Positions 1-10,370 are shown, counted from the stretch's first letter. The stretch: 64,000 bases of DNA from Acanthosepion esculentum (GCA_964036315.1 OZ038485.1:101082749-101146748), one strand, 5' to 3'. Notes: generated by a model not told the origin, from the letters alone. Program-made: numbers and translations.

Positions 1-150
1 TAGGGCCACAGAGGACTGACCGTTAACAATTACCTTCAAGGACCTACCCGTTAGAAAGAACTTTATTATTGAGAAGTCTTTTATCAATAGGTGGATATAA
101 TTTATCATTTATTTACAAATATTCTTATGCATAACATAATCTGTTATTTG

Positions 151-660
151 TTACGAAAACACTCCAACGAGGATCGCCTCGTCTGTGATGTTATGACTTG
201 GGGTCATGACAAGTTTCGGGTCTTGCAATATCATACTTATTCGCCCAAGAGATCCTACCGAAACAGTACTTATTCCAGCAGGCGACCCTGAAGCAAAAAA
301 TACGCCAACACACAGCAAAAGGACACATTATATAACTGCCATTGCTGATCTTGAAATTATATTATAACTATCTTATATTATATCTATATTATCTATATTA
401 ACATCCTATATTATACATCTATATTTAACATATATATTATATTGTATTATAACTATATTATATTATAACTATATTATAACTAGATGCTATAGCTATTATA
501 TTATATTATATTATATTATATTATATTATCTGTTATGAAAACACTCCAACGAGTGCGCAGGACCGCCTCGTCTGTGATGTTATGACATGGGGTCATGACA
601 AGTTTCGGGTCTTGCAACATTATACTTGTTCACCCAAGAGACCCTACTGAAACAGTACTA
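151..660 (+). repeat. Direct repeat pair flanking AT-rich DNA
   Basis: About 125 bp at 151-274 is repeated in the same orientation at 532-660 (shared landmarks: aaaacactccaacga, gcctcgtctgtgatgttatg, ggggtcatgacaagtttcgg, ccgaaacagtac or a one-base variant). The 360-530 interval between them is TATATT-type low-complexity DNA. The family is not recognised. Each copy contains a small palindrome around ggggtcatgac. Confidence 0.7.
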
Positions 661-776
661 TTGTACATCTTATTAAATACATGTTTTATGAGTAGCAATG
701 TGTTTTGCTTATACTTTTCTGCGTCAGCCCTGTTTCCTAATCTAAAGTTAAATTAATGTGTTGCAGTCCGTCACAA
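661..776 (+). repeat. Dispersed repeat, arm 1 of an inverted pair
   Basis: This segment recurs in reverse orientation at 2421-2537, with long identical stretches including gcgtcagccctgtttcctaa and ctaaagttaaattaatgtg. The two copies bracket 1.6 kb containing a LINE 3' end and a hAT-like element. It could be a pair of independent insertions or the ends of one larger element; I do not recognise the family. Confidence 0.7.
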
Positions 777-1141
777 TACAAAGAGAGTATAGACAGCATG
801 CTCGTCTTTTTTTCATCTTAGGTCCATCACGCGGAAAGAGGAACACTCTCAACAAACAGTTTGACATAAGAGGTAAGTAATGGCAAGAAAAATTTCCTTT
901 TCTATGAAGCGTTGCTTTAAAAAAAAAATTAAAAATCGAACACATTCGTTGGTCATAAGAATTATGATTAGAAACGTTTCTTGCTTTCTTTTCCCACCAC
1001 TACCACCATTTCTTCTTTCCATTTCTTTCCTTTTACACTCCTGCACTCTCCCCTCCCGAATAGGAAAAAAAAGCTAAGAACATCACGACGACGTCGTTGA
1101 AAAGGTAATTATAAAAAACCCTCCCCTCAGACAGCGACTAA

Positions 1142-1147
1142 TAATAA

Positions 1148-1198
<51 letters not shown>
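1142..1198. repeat. (TAA)n microsatellite
   Basis: An uninterrupted ATA/TAA trinucleotide tract lies just upstream of a LINE 3' fragment. Minus-frame poly-tyrosine ORFs here are artefacts of the repeat. Confidence 0.95.
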
Positions 1199-1200
<2 letters not shown>

Positions 1201-1480
1201 AAACCATGTTGTAGTTGGAGCCCTCGGATTGGTTGGAAAAGATTCCAGTAGACTAATTGAAGGGATTCCTGGAAGTCCATGAATCAAAGAAATACAAAAA
1301 ATCGTTCTCGCAAGTACAGCCTACACTTTACGAAGGGCTTTATCTATGTCATTTTTTTTTTTGTTGTCAGTGGAAAGTGTCATGATGCCATTTCTAACCT
1401 TAGGTCCCTGGGAGGGACCCGGAAAGAAATGTGTACACGCCAGAAATCAAAGGAAATAATCATAATATAATAAAATAATA
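1199..1480 (+). pseudogene. Non-LTR retrotransposon 3' end (C-terminal fragment, LINE family 3)
   Basis: From 1205 the plus frame reads VVVGALGLVGKDSS, then RLIEGIPGSP, a TGA, and IKEIQKIVLASTAYTLRRAL. This matches the C-terminal tail common to many LINE pol proteins (pattern I/VVVGALG...IPGxP...EIQKIVL..TAHILRR). The 3' UTR (ggtccctgg...ggacccgg...gtgtacacgcc) recurs at 23219-23320, where the element ends in (TAA)n. It is a 5'-truncated, nonfunctional copy. The homology is from memory of the family pattern; the duplicated UTR is seen directly. Confidence 0.6.
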
Positions 1481-1598
1481 ATTCTTAAAAATTAATTAAA
1501 ATTAAGAAATTAATTAAACTAATGAGAAAAATAATAATCATACTGTTAAACAAATATAATTAATTGAATAAATTAAATATATGAGAAAAGCTATATAC

Positions 1599-1905
1599 CC
1601 GGGGTCGCCAAACTTGCTTAATGTTAGATCCACGTACGATAAAGTTCAGACGTTTGGGAGACGCAAGAAATAAACAAAGTTTTCACATACGTTTTTGTTA
1701 CATCCAACTGCATTAAACTCCTGTTTTAATCAAATAGAATCTCAATTTATAACCAGTAAATAATTATAAAGTTTGAAATTTTTCTTATTTACCTTTTATA
1801 ATAACTGTGATGACAAAATGAGATCAGCCAACATATTTCCACGAGCCGCGTATAAAAAATCAAAGATTTGCCTGTGGCTCGCGAGCCGTGGTTTGACCAC
1901 CCCTG
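1599..1905. mobile_element. hAT-like non-autonomous element (MITE)
   Basis: The left end reads ccggggtcgccaaac and the right end, reverse complemented, reads caggggtggtcaaac. These are the CAGGGGTSG-type terminal inverted repeats seen in many hAT elements. The flanks ctatatac (1591-1598) and gtacatac (1906-1913) match at 6 of 8 bases, compatible with a decayed 8-bp target duplication. There is no transposase inside, so it would move only in trans. Confidence 0.5.
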
Positions 1906-2164
1906 GTACATACAGTAATAATTAATATATTTCAGTAATTAAAAATTTATTAATTAATTAAAATAAATTAATGGACATTTATTTTTTTTTAATTTATAAG
2001 CTATAAACTTAAAAAATAAAAATAAAAAAATAAATATATTTTTCCAGGAATAAAATCCGCCATTTTGAAAATTACAGTAATTTAAATGCGTCTAATATTA
2101 ATAAACTGTATGAGCGTTAGAAAGAATGTCTAGGTTTATTTTCTTCACATGTTATATAAACGCC
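1906..2164. other. AT-rich DNA, no gene seen
   Basis: This is AT-rich sequence with poly(A) and poly(T) runs. No coding or element signature is visible. Confidence 0.6.
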
Positions 2165-2350
2165 TTTGATAACGGTACAAATAACTGTTAAAAATAGCGG
2201 TTAAAAATAACGGTTGAAAACAACGGTAAAAATAACGGTTAAAAATAGCGGTTAAAAATAACGGTAAAAATAACGGTTAAACATAGCGGTTTAAAATAAC
2301 GGTTAAAAATAACGGTTAAAAATAACGGTTAAAAATAACGATTAAATATA
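2165..2350. repeat. 11-13 bp minisatellite (aaataacggtt)
   Basis: About 15 imperfect tandem copies of a unit like ggttaaaaataac are present, alternating between aacgg and agcgg forms. Confidence 0.9.
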
Positions 2351-2420
2351 CATAATCGAAAAATTTGAGATTAAAAATTGTCATGTGAGTAAAAATTAAT
2401 AAATTAGTCATTTAGATGAC

Positions 2421-2537
2421 GTTGTGGCGGACTTCACCACATTAATTTAACTTTAGATTAGGAAACAGGGCTGACGCAGAAAAGGATAAGCCAAAGACAT
2501 TGTTACACATAAAATATGTATTTAACAAGACGTACAA
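2421..2537 (-). repeat. Dispersed repeat, arm 2 of an inverted pair
   Basis: This is the reverse-complement partner of 661-776 and shares ttaggaaacagggctgacgc. Confidence 0.7.
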
Positions 2538-2975
2538 TATCAAACAACGATGTGAAAGAAAGCATGCATTTATTTTAATAAACCAAGAGTTGTCTCCCTT
2601 AACTGTTATTTTAGTGTTCCAAAGTTCATGAGAGTCTCTTGTAATGTTTGTTCTTGAAAGCTTTTGCTGTGTAAGAATAGATTATGTGAGTGTATACAAG
2701 TTATGTTCAGCATGTGAGTGGTGTGTGTGAGTGAGAAGGTTGGCGCACGGTTTCAACTGGAGTGGATTCGTTTAGCAGCTGTATTCTCACTAATTTGCTC
2801 AAAAAATTCTTGCTTAAATAAGTCGCTATAGGCTCCAAATCGCTGGGCGGGAAGAATTATTCTTCACGTGCTGACGATCTGATTGGGTAGCATCGACCAA
2901 TCAGCGATCGAGCTTTGGGGAGACTTAAGAAAGCTTCTGTGATCCGTTTCTCCCAAAAGTGCACAAAACTGACTA
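2538..2975. other. Unannotated sequence
   Basis: This looks single-copy within the window. No ORF of note, RNA gene or repeat was recognised. Confidence 0.5.
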
Positions 2976-2980
2976 CATAA

Positions 2981-3031
2981 AAATCGCAGCAATTTTGTAA
3001 TCGCTCTACGATTACAAAATTGCTGCGATTT
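2981..3031. repeat. Perfect 23-bp hairpin
   Basis: The arms 2981-3003 and 3009-3031 are exact reverse complements separated by the loop ctcta. The stem is AT-rich at its ends with a gcagcaattttgta core. It could be a short foldback element or a small-RNA-type hairpin; no target duplication is obvious. Confidence 0.85.
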
Positions 3032-3520
3032 GTAAATTGTCTATAATAACGTAGTGGTAATTAATTAACCAATGAATGCTTGGCGTTGTATGTGATTTGT
3101 ATTTTGGTATGTATGTATGTATGTTCGTGTGTAATAGATCGGCACACCGTCAATAATTAACGTCCACAATGGACTCTTAGCCATATTTCTCCCCTTTCTA
3201 TCCTTCGCAGTTCATGTTTAGCCGTTTATTTACAAAAGATCGCTCGGCGTTTTCCCTTCTGTTTCTCTTGCTTTCAGTGTACCTTGGTAATTGCAAATTA
3301 TCCGAGCTTTTTTTCTTTGTTAGTTTTCCTAATATACAGGTGTTGGACAAAATAATTGGAACAGGTGCAAATTCCACTGCTATATTTCAAAGACCTATTA
3401 TATTAAGAACTTTAACGAAAACTTCGTAATTGCAGGTTATATATATTGTAAATACGTTTATTTATCTAATTTACTCTCTTTGTCTTATTTATTTTTAAAC
3501 TTTAGTAAAATTTAAGTTAA

Positions 3521-4540
3521 ATGCGTGACCTCTCTGAGGTCGAAAATGGGAAAATTGTTGGAGCTCGCATGGCAGAAGCCTCGATCACTAAGGTTGCTGA
3601 ACTGTTTGGTTTTTCAAGAGCTACCATATCAAGAACTATGACGCAATTCAAGAAACAGGATAAAACCTCTACCAAGCATAACAATTCGGGCAGGACTTGC
3701 AAACTTACTGACAGGGACCGACGTGCATTGAAACGCAATGTGGCAAAAAATCATCGGACTACTACGGCCAAAGTGACTGCTGAGTTGAATAATCATCTGA
3801 ATAGTTCAGTTTCTAAAAATGTTCGTCGTGAGTCCCATAAGGCTGCATATCATGGAAGTGCCGCTGTAAGGAAACCTCTTTTCTGCACTCGCAGCATTCA
3901 GAAGTGGTGCAGAGATCACAATGCCTGGTCTGCAGACCAATGGAAGCAAGTCATATTCTCAGACGAGTCCAGTTTTTCTCTTTTCCCAACTTCAGGGCAA
4001 GTTTATGTGTGGAGGCAGCCCAAAGAAGCTTACAACCCTGACTGCCTTCTTCCAACAGTGAAGCATGGTGGTGGATCAGTGATAGTTTGGGCCGCTATAT
4101 GATGGAAATGCATCGGTTTAATAGGTGCACTGCGTGGTAGAATCAACAGCAAAGATTACCTGAACATCTTGGATGATCAGGTTCATCCAATGGCCCAGAC
4201 TTTATCTCCTGCTGGTGACTGCATCTTCCAAGACGATAATGCTCCAATACATACCGCTTGACTCGTTAAGAATTGGTATGAAGAGCATGAAAGTGCGCTA
4301 GAACATATGAAGTGGCCTCCCCAATCTCCAGATATCAATATTATTGAAAATTTGTGGTGCATTTTGGAGTGACAAGTTAGGAGCCGCTATCATCCACCGT
4401 CGTGCCTTAAAGAGCTGGAGCAGGTGCTAATGGAAGAATGGCTGAAAATTCCTCTGGATGAAGTCAGGAAGCTGTATGATTTTATTCCTTGATGTATTAA
4501 AGCTGTGTGTCAGGCTAAAGGAGGACCAACTCCATATTAA
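3521..4540 (+). pseudogene. Tc1-type transposase, frame intact but four in-frame TGA stops
   Basis: A single frame runs from ATG 3521 to TAA 4538-4540 (340 codons, the usual Tc1 size) with no frameshift. TGA stops occur at 4100, 4259, 4370 and 4490. The N-terminal half has the helix-turn-helix DNA-binding region (VAELFGFSRATISRTMTQFK). The DDE catalytic core follows: first Asp in FSDESSF, second in FQDDNAPIHTA, Glu in SPDINIIENLW. By my count 36 residues separate the second Asp from the Glu, as in DD36E members of the superfamily. The C-terminus ends GGPTPY as in related transposases. Compared with relatives, a few residues are missing before KWCRDH. The protein would cut and paste the element in the nucleus, but it is dead here: the longest open piece is 193 residues and stops before the second Asp. 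Confidence 0.9.
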
Positions 4541-4565
4541 ATAAATTTTCTTTGAATTTAACAAG

Positions 4566-5033
4566 TGTTATGGGCCCTTACCTATAACTACAGAATGAAC
4601 TCTTCCTAACACTATGTATACTACGCCTCTCAAGAGAGAGAGACGAATCGAGTCGAGCCACAGTCTCTGACTGTGTGCGACTCCTGTCGAACTCTCTGCT
4701 TTGGCAGAGAGGAACCCGGACGAGGCTTTGCCGAAGGGCAAAGTTTCGTCCGGGGTGGTAGACAAGCCCTGAACCCGTTTATACGGGTTCTTAAGGGGGT
4801 ATTTTTTGGCCGAGCTTACGGGCTCGGAGAAACCCACGTTAAACACGGCCTTGTGCCACATACTTTCCTCGTGGAGGGACTGTTAAATATCGAATCGAGT
4901 CTTAATGTTAGTATTACTGTCAGTAATACTAACTCCTTCCACATCTTGTATTATTATTCCGTGTAATATATCTTCGTTATTTCTACTCTTGTGTTCGTGT
5001 TGTTCTTCCTTGGTCCTAACCTGGACCATAACA
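4566..5033 (+). mobile_element. Solo LTR (family A) nested in the Tc1 element
   Basis: The 468-bp block begins TGTTATGGGCCC and ends GGACCATAACA, giving TG...CA ends with an 8-bp terminal inverted repeat. It is flanked by the exact 5-bp duplication ACAAG at 4561-4565 and 5034-5038. The interior has a GC-rich module (ctctctgctttggcagagag, cgaagggcaaagtttcgtcc, gaacccgtttatacgggttc) that recurs at 23.5-24.0, 33.8-34.9 and 46.1-46.4 kb. No gag or pol remains, so this is probably the product of LTR-LTR recombination. The 97-residue ORFs inside it are not believable genes. Confidence 0.88.
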
Positions 5034-5089
5034 ACAAGTGTTTCAAATATTTTGTCCAACCCCTATACATGTAATTTTCTCCCATTTTC

Positions 5090-5195
5090 TTTCAAGCTCC
5101 CTCGTTGCAGACATGTCCCGTCCAGGATATTCTCGTTATCCTTTTATAGAACCACATTCCTGTTACCCAAATGTTCACTTCATCTGTAAGGAAAT
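5090..5195 (-). pseudogene. RTE-like LINE fragment (LINE family 2)
   Basis: Read on the minus strand the block gives WVTGMWFYKRITRISWTGHV, matching the TEMWFYRRMLRISWTEHVSNE stretch of the LINE copies at 43.2 and 63.7 kb. It is a short decayed piece. Confidence 0.55.
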
Positions 5196-5440
5196 TGTCT
5201 AGCACTAAATGACATATAAGTTTGTTTTGTTGTTTTTTGTGTGTGTTTTTTTTTCAAACAAAATTACTGGAATCGCTTTCTTTATAAACATGCAACGACT
5301 CTTCGCTTTCCACCTCAAATTGCGTCTTTATTATCTGATCCACTTCTGCACGCGCAGAAACTGGAAAAAGTCCGTTGCACGCTCACAAGAAAAAAAAAGG
5401 TGAAAATAAACACCACGGTGAGAAACGCGATTTAATTCTG

Positions 5441-5666
5441 TTACAAATATATTTCGGGCTTCATTTGCACTATTTGAACCGGAAGATATTTGTCATTTCT
5501 GACATCGCAAACTGACAGATCATTTTTTCCCCCGTCAACCAGCGATAACTGCGACTCTTTCCTGTCACCACTCTTCCCATTTCTGCTCAACGGCGCTACG
5601 CTGACATCTACAACAGGCGACATCGGAACTGTCTTTGCAGTCAATCTTGTTACGCTGACTGGCGTC
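5441..5666 (-). CDS. Possible terminal coding exon of an unknown host gene
   Basis: A minus-strand frame is open from above 5740 to a TAA at 5441-5443. Its sequence is not repeated in the window and is richer in G+C than its surroundings. A textbook acceptor sits on the minus strand just before it: branch-point consensus TACTAAC, then agtcacatttgtag, so the exon would start with the G at 5666 and encode about 75 residues. These are rich in Ser, Asp and Val (landmarks VPMSPVVDVSVAPLSR, KESQLSLVDGGKNDL, YLPVQIVQMKPEIYL). An AATAAA lies about 110 bp downstream of the stop on the same strand (5327-5332). There is no signal peptide, membrane segment or motif I can name. It might be a cytoplasmic tail; equally it could be a chance open frame. 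No partner exon is evident in this window. Confidence 0.35.
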
Positions 5667-5669
5667 CTA

Positions 5670-6020
5670 CAAATGTGACTGTTAGTATATCCATACGATC
5701 GGTAGCATCCAGAGGTTGGTTTGTTGTAACTCGTTCTCAAAAGCATTCATTTATTTATGCATTATCTTATTCACTTTTGGTTAAGTGGGTGGCCGCTTTT
5801 GAAGACACAACTTCACAGGCATTTATCTATGGTCATAAAAGTATGAAACACTTAAGACCAAGATAAAATGATTTACCATCGTTTAATAAATGAAATTAGA
5901 AGAGATCTATTCACTGCTATTGTAATATTTGTCTGTCTAGAATCCCAAGAAATTAATTAAATGCACATTGAACTTTTCTCATTGGTAAAAGGAATGGTGT
6001 TCGTGACAAATTGCATTTTA
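5670..6020. other. Unannotated sequence
   Basis: Apart from the proposed branch point and acceptor for the adjacent exon (5667-5687), I see no feature here. Confidence 0.5.
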
Positions 6021-6023
6021 ATA

Positions 6024-6103
6024 TTAGGTTGGTGCAAAAATAATGTCGTTTTCTCACATGAAGTTTAACGTCAAAAAACGACATTATTTTTGCACCAACC
6101 TAA
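6024..6103. mobile_element. 80-bp palindromic mariner MITE (MADE1-like)
   Basis: The left arm begins TTAGGTTGGTGCAAAAATAA and the right arm is its exact reverse complement over about 29 bp, with a short centre. TA flanks both ends (6022-6023 and 6104-6105). Length, layout and end sequence closely resemble MADE1, the 80-bp derivative of the cecropia-type mariner Hsmar1. RNA from it would fold as an almost perfect hairpin. Confidence 0.9.
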
Positions 6104-6105
6104 TA

Positions 6106-6640
6106 GAACATATTTATTCTGATTTCTTTCTTTCTCTCTATCCTTTTTTCTTTGCCTCGCTTCACTTAGTCGCAGATTTGCATCTATAATCACCCACTTT
6201 CTGGTTGCAGTTTTGTTAACGAAATAAGACACAAAAGAACGGCACGTCTCAACGTAATTTCTGGTTGCGCAATACCGTTAAAAGTATCCTAAATTAAAAA
6301 ATGAAGCGATTTCTAGTTCAATTTTGTAAATTAATAATAATGGTGTAGGTAAAGACTGAATTTCAAATGGTTGTTAAGATCCAATGATGAAAATAATGCA
6401 AAATAACTGAATACCGATTAAATTTGTCTATATTTATTTTGGCATTAATATGATTTCAGTTAATTACCCCTACTGAGGTCAACGTGAGATCCACAGTTGC
6501 TTTTAATTTAGTCATGATATCTATTCGTGTTGTAGTGTACATTTCGTGTTGCCAATATATTGTACACGGACCTTCCTTATTCAGTATTTCATTTTCTATG
6601 ATTTCGCTTATACGCAAGCAAGCCCAGAAAAAAGTTTTAT
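6106..6640. other. Unannotated sequence
   Basis: No element end or gene was recognised. Long reading frames that extend from the neighbouring GATA array into this stretch are repeat artefacts. Confidence 0.5.
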
Positions 6641-6643
6641 TTG

Positions 6644-6644
6644 T

Positions 6645-6682
<38 letters not shown>

Positions 6683-6694
6683 GAAGAGACCACA

Positions 6695-6727
<33 letters not shown>

Positions 6728-6791
6728 GAAGAGACCACGATAGATAGATAGATAAATAGATAGATAGATAGATAGATAATGAAGAGACCAC

Positions 6792-6865
<74 letters not shown>

Positions 6866-6905
6866 GAAGAGACCACGATAGATAGATAGATAATGAAGAG
6901 ACCAC

Positions 6906-6939
<34 letters not shown>

Positions 6940-6950
6940 GAAGAGACCAC

Positions 6951-7011
<61 letters not shown>
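6644..7011. repeat. (GATA)n array interrupted by a repeated 13-bp spacer
   Basis: GATA runs of variable length are interrupted six times by atgaagagaccac(a/g), so the array is a compound minisatellite rather than a plain tetranucleotide. The minus frames encode LSIYLSIY polymers, which are not proteins. Confidence 0.95.
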
Positions 7012-7012
<1 letters not shown>

Positions 7013-7206
7013 AAATGAAATGAATGAGAATGTATAGCCGAAAGCGCTCGGATAAAAAGAACATTCGGACAGTTTTTTATATAATTTATCATACGAAAAG
7101 AAAAAAATTATTAGATCGCATGAGAAATTGTATAAAAAAACTAAATAAAGGCACCTTGTTTGTCGTATTCAATGAAATCTTCATACATACATACTGGAAA
7201 GATTAT

Positions 7207-7235
7207 GATAGATAGATAGTTACTGGAGAAACTAT

Positions 7236-7300
<65 letters not shown>
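7207..7300. repeat. (GATA)n microsatellite
   Basis: A second GATA tract, with one ttactggagaaactat interruption near its left end. Confidence 0.95.
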
Positions 7301-8016
<716 letters not shown>

Positions 8017-8078
8017 GTTTATTGGCTCGTCTGTGAGAGTGTAGTGTCTAACGCATGTGAACGCATACAGCAAGGCTT

Positions 8079-8217
8079 TGGGCACTTCAACGTGGTGTAA
8101 TTGTTAGCAAGTTTCTCTTGCTAGATCAATTACACCTTAATGGGGAGTTCGATCTTCACCGGGTGCTCTGTACTTTCAGCCTTGTGCCACGTCTAATCTA
8201 AGTTTAGAAAATCTCTA
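8079..8217 (+). repeat. tRNA-derived SINE (class 1), copy 1
   Basis: The unit holds a D-arm/A-box-like ggtgtaattgttagcaag and a T-arm/B-box-like ggagttcgatcttcacc, followed by a tail ctttcagccttgtgccac. The same unit recurs at 8218 and 62145, and on the minus strand near 42.4 kb. A true tRNA is unlikely because an acceptor stem does not close. Confidence 0.75.
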
Positions 8218-8345
8218 AGACATTTCGACGTGATGTAATGGTTAGCAAGTTTGTCTTGCTAGATCAATTACACCTGGATAGTGAGTTCAATCCTCACCGG
8301 GCGCCCCATACTTTCAGCCTTGTGCCACATCTATAACTTTAGAAA
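8218..8345 (+). repeat. tRNA-derived SINE (class 1), copy 2
   Basis: A tandem neighbour of the previous copy, offset by about 138 bp: gatgtaatggttagcaag, then gtgagttcaatcctcaccgg, then the ctttcagccttgtgccac tail. Confidence 0.75.
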
Positions 8346-8415
8346 ATGGTTAAAAAGTTTGTCTTGCTAAAGGAATTACGACTGAGCAATGGTTCAAAAT
8401 GATTTCGAGTGAATG
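8346..8415 (+). repeat. tRNA-derived SINE (class 1), degraded third copy
   Basis: gtttgtcttgctaaaggaat followed by actgagcaatggttcaaaat follows the same order as the two upstream units but with heavy divergence. Confidence 0.45.
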
Positions 8416-8504
8416 AAGCAAGAATCATACCTGTTCGAATCTCGGGGACTGGCGCTACAGAATCCCAAACAAAGAGCCGTACTAAATTACAGTAAGCACA
8501 TCAC

Positions 8505-8810
8505 TTGTGAACTTTCAGCAGCTGCAACAACTAAAATAGATTCCACATTTAACACTAAGCGCAAATAATGAAGTAGTCAAGATGTTGACGCTCCACAAAT
8601 CTTCAACCAAAAAATTTTAAAAAATGAAGCCCCTATCAATACTGGAAAGATCGAAAAGTGTGTTTGAGAAACTTATTTTTCTGAAAAATAGTTTTAATAG
8701 AAAGATTTTATAAATTTCAACTGAAAGTAACACTAGTTACTCGATTAATGAATGCCAAATGAAATGTTTCCTTATAAGGAAACGTCTAATATTACCATTA
8801 CCTTCCCCAA
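8505..8810 (+). repeat. Dispersed repeat X
   Basis: Landmarks (gcaacaactaaaat, gttttaatagaaag, aatttcaac, aatgtttccttataa, aatattaccattacc) recur in order at 15100-15350 and partly at 13165-13360. It is non-coding and the family is unknown. Confidence 0.6.
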
Positions 8811-9111
8811 AAATCAACAATGTTGTATTTGTGGAGACTTTTAGATCCACTATAAGATCTGATACTTCTCGCGCTTTATTCGTGCAACTTAATAATTTTG
8901 TATAATTGGGAATGAGTTCAATCCTTGTATCAGGTAGTGAAATATATAAGGTTTAGTCAGCATGAATGAACAATGAAATACATCACGGGGTTAAAAATAA
9001 ATAACCAATATATATATATACATATCACTTGTCAGCCAAAGAGTACTTGGTTGATCATCTGCCTCCATATTAACATCTATAAGAATAGTTTGAATAAATT
9101 AATGTATATAA
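8811..9111. other. Unannotated sequence
   Basis: AT-rich with no recognised feature. Confidence 0.5.
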
Positions 9112-9310
9112 AAGGTATGAATACTCTTCTTCCCCCCTCAGCTATGGGTAAATAGCAGGACAGACCGGGTTCTATAAACTTAGATGGCAACTGGTCTACC
9201 GCAGTAAGACATGGCAGCCTACTGATGGAAAAAAAATCTGCCGCGCCAGTCTTATATCGAAAGATACATGATCGTATAAACGCGTATTACACATGGCACA
9301 TATCTAACTG
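9112..9310 (+). repeat. Long tRNA-derived SINE (class 2), 3' part
   Basis: It contains cagctatgggtaaatagcag, gacagaccgggtt, an aatctgcc block and gatacatgatcg, the 3' half of the SINE seen nearly complete at 14172-14430 and 35098-35395. This class resembles the tRNA-derived retroposons described from octopus, though I cannot verify the assignment. Confidence 0.7.
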
Positions 9311-9479
9311 ATATAAAACCATTTTAGTGTGAAAGATACAGTAGGTCTCAAGACGAGATAGCTGTTGAAATGCACTAAGTTTGGTCCAAGGCCAAATTCA
9401 CGGAGCACGTTTCCGAGAATAGATTCCTGTCCATAGTCCAATGGTTTTGCGAATTCATTTCAATACGTATTTATTTTAG

Positions 9480-9546
9480 TATTTACATTAGTCGGACTAT
9501 ATCGGACTCTGACAATATGAGGACAATAGTCCGACTAATGTAAATA
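9480..9546. repeat. Foldback, 21-bp perfect arms
   Basis: tatttacattagtcggacta begins the left arm (9480-9500) and its reverse complement is 9526-9546. The right arm continues into the end of the T repeat (ctgtacataatacctcatct). Confidence 0.8.
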
Positions 9547-9599
9547 CTGTACATAATACCTCATCTCAGAAATATAGACAGTATTTATTTTACTTTTTA

Positions 9600-10370
9600 A
9601 AGAGGGATCGCACGAATGGGTAGCCCACACGCATGCGCACTCTTGGTGTGTTATACATCTGCGCACTTTCTGGCACGCTTCTGGTGTCCTCTCTCTCTGT
9701 TTTTGATGTAGCGGCGTTTCACCTGTCCTTCAAATAACAAATCTACTCGGCGAGACAAAAATCTTTTCTATTAAGCCGAGAAGCTTTATCCCGGATGATA
9801 GGGGTTTCTCGCATAATTCGACAAATAATGGAATACATTCTGCACCAGTTGGACGCCGGGGTAGCAGCGGAGGGAGACACTAGTACGACAGGCGAAACTT
9901 GATGACGCAGCTATCTAGCATCTGACAAGATAGCCATGTGGGGTATGCTTCAAAGTAACTGAATAAAAAGAAGAAAAAACAAATACGACCGAATTAAACA
10001 TTAATAACATTAAAAAAATGTACAAGTAAATAGCTTACGAGAGAAATGTAATAAATCGTCGTTAAAGTGGGCAATAGTTTTAATATTTGAACATCAAGGA
10101 TTTTAGAAGCGTGCAAATTTAGAGAGAGAGAGAGAGATGTATGTCATTTGGAGCTATTAAACTGTAAAGGCAGTGAATAAAATCTCGATCTTCCACTCAC
10201 CAGTCCTTAGATAAACTATGCTAAATATATAAAACAATTTGGATGTTGCCCAGAAAGACCAATCGATTAACGTTTGAATGGCATTTGTCGTAACGGTAAA
10301 TATATAAGACAATTCGGAAAACATCTACTTTGTCGTGTTTCACAGAGGAAGAGACATTATTAGAATGTTT
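9600..10370. other. Unannotated, locally GC-rich non-repetitive sequence
   Basis: 9600-9960 is less AT-rich than its surroundings and not repeated in the window. It includes an NRF1-like acgcatgcgc (9630-9639). I could not assign an exon or element to it. Confidence 0.4.

Larger units (their letters stand above)
3337..5065 (+). mobile_element. Tc1-type DNA transposon with nested solo LTR
   Basis: The left terminal inverted repeat starts CAGGTGTTGGACAAAATA at 3337. The right end, read on the minus strand from 5065, is TAGGGGTTGGACAAAATATT. Both ends abut TA (3335-3336 and 5066-5067), the Tc1/mariner target site. Removing the solo LTR plus one copy of its 5-bp duplication leaves about 1256 bp, a normal Tc1 length. 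The transposase frame occupies 3521-4540. Confidence 0.9.

Noticed and set aside
6456..7092. Minus-strand ORFs of about 150-200 codons (LSIYLSIY polymers)
   Set aside because: Pure translation of a GATA array; no protein features.
8079..8345. Genuine tRNA genes
   Set aside because: The tRNA-like heads have box A and box B but no closing acceptor stem and occur as repeated units with constant non-tRNA tails, so they are SINEs.
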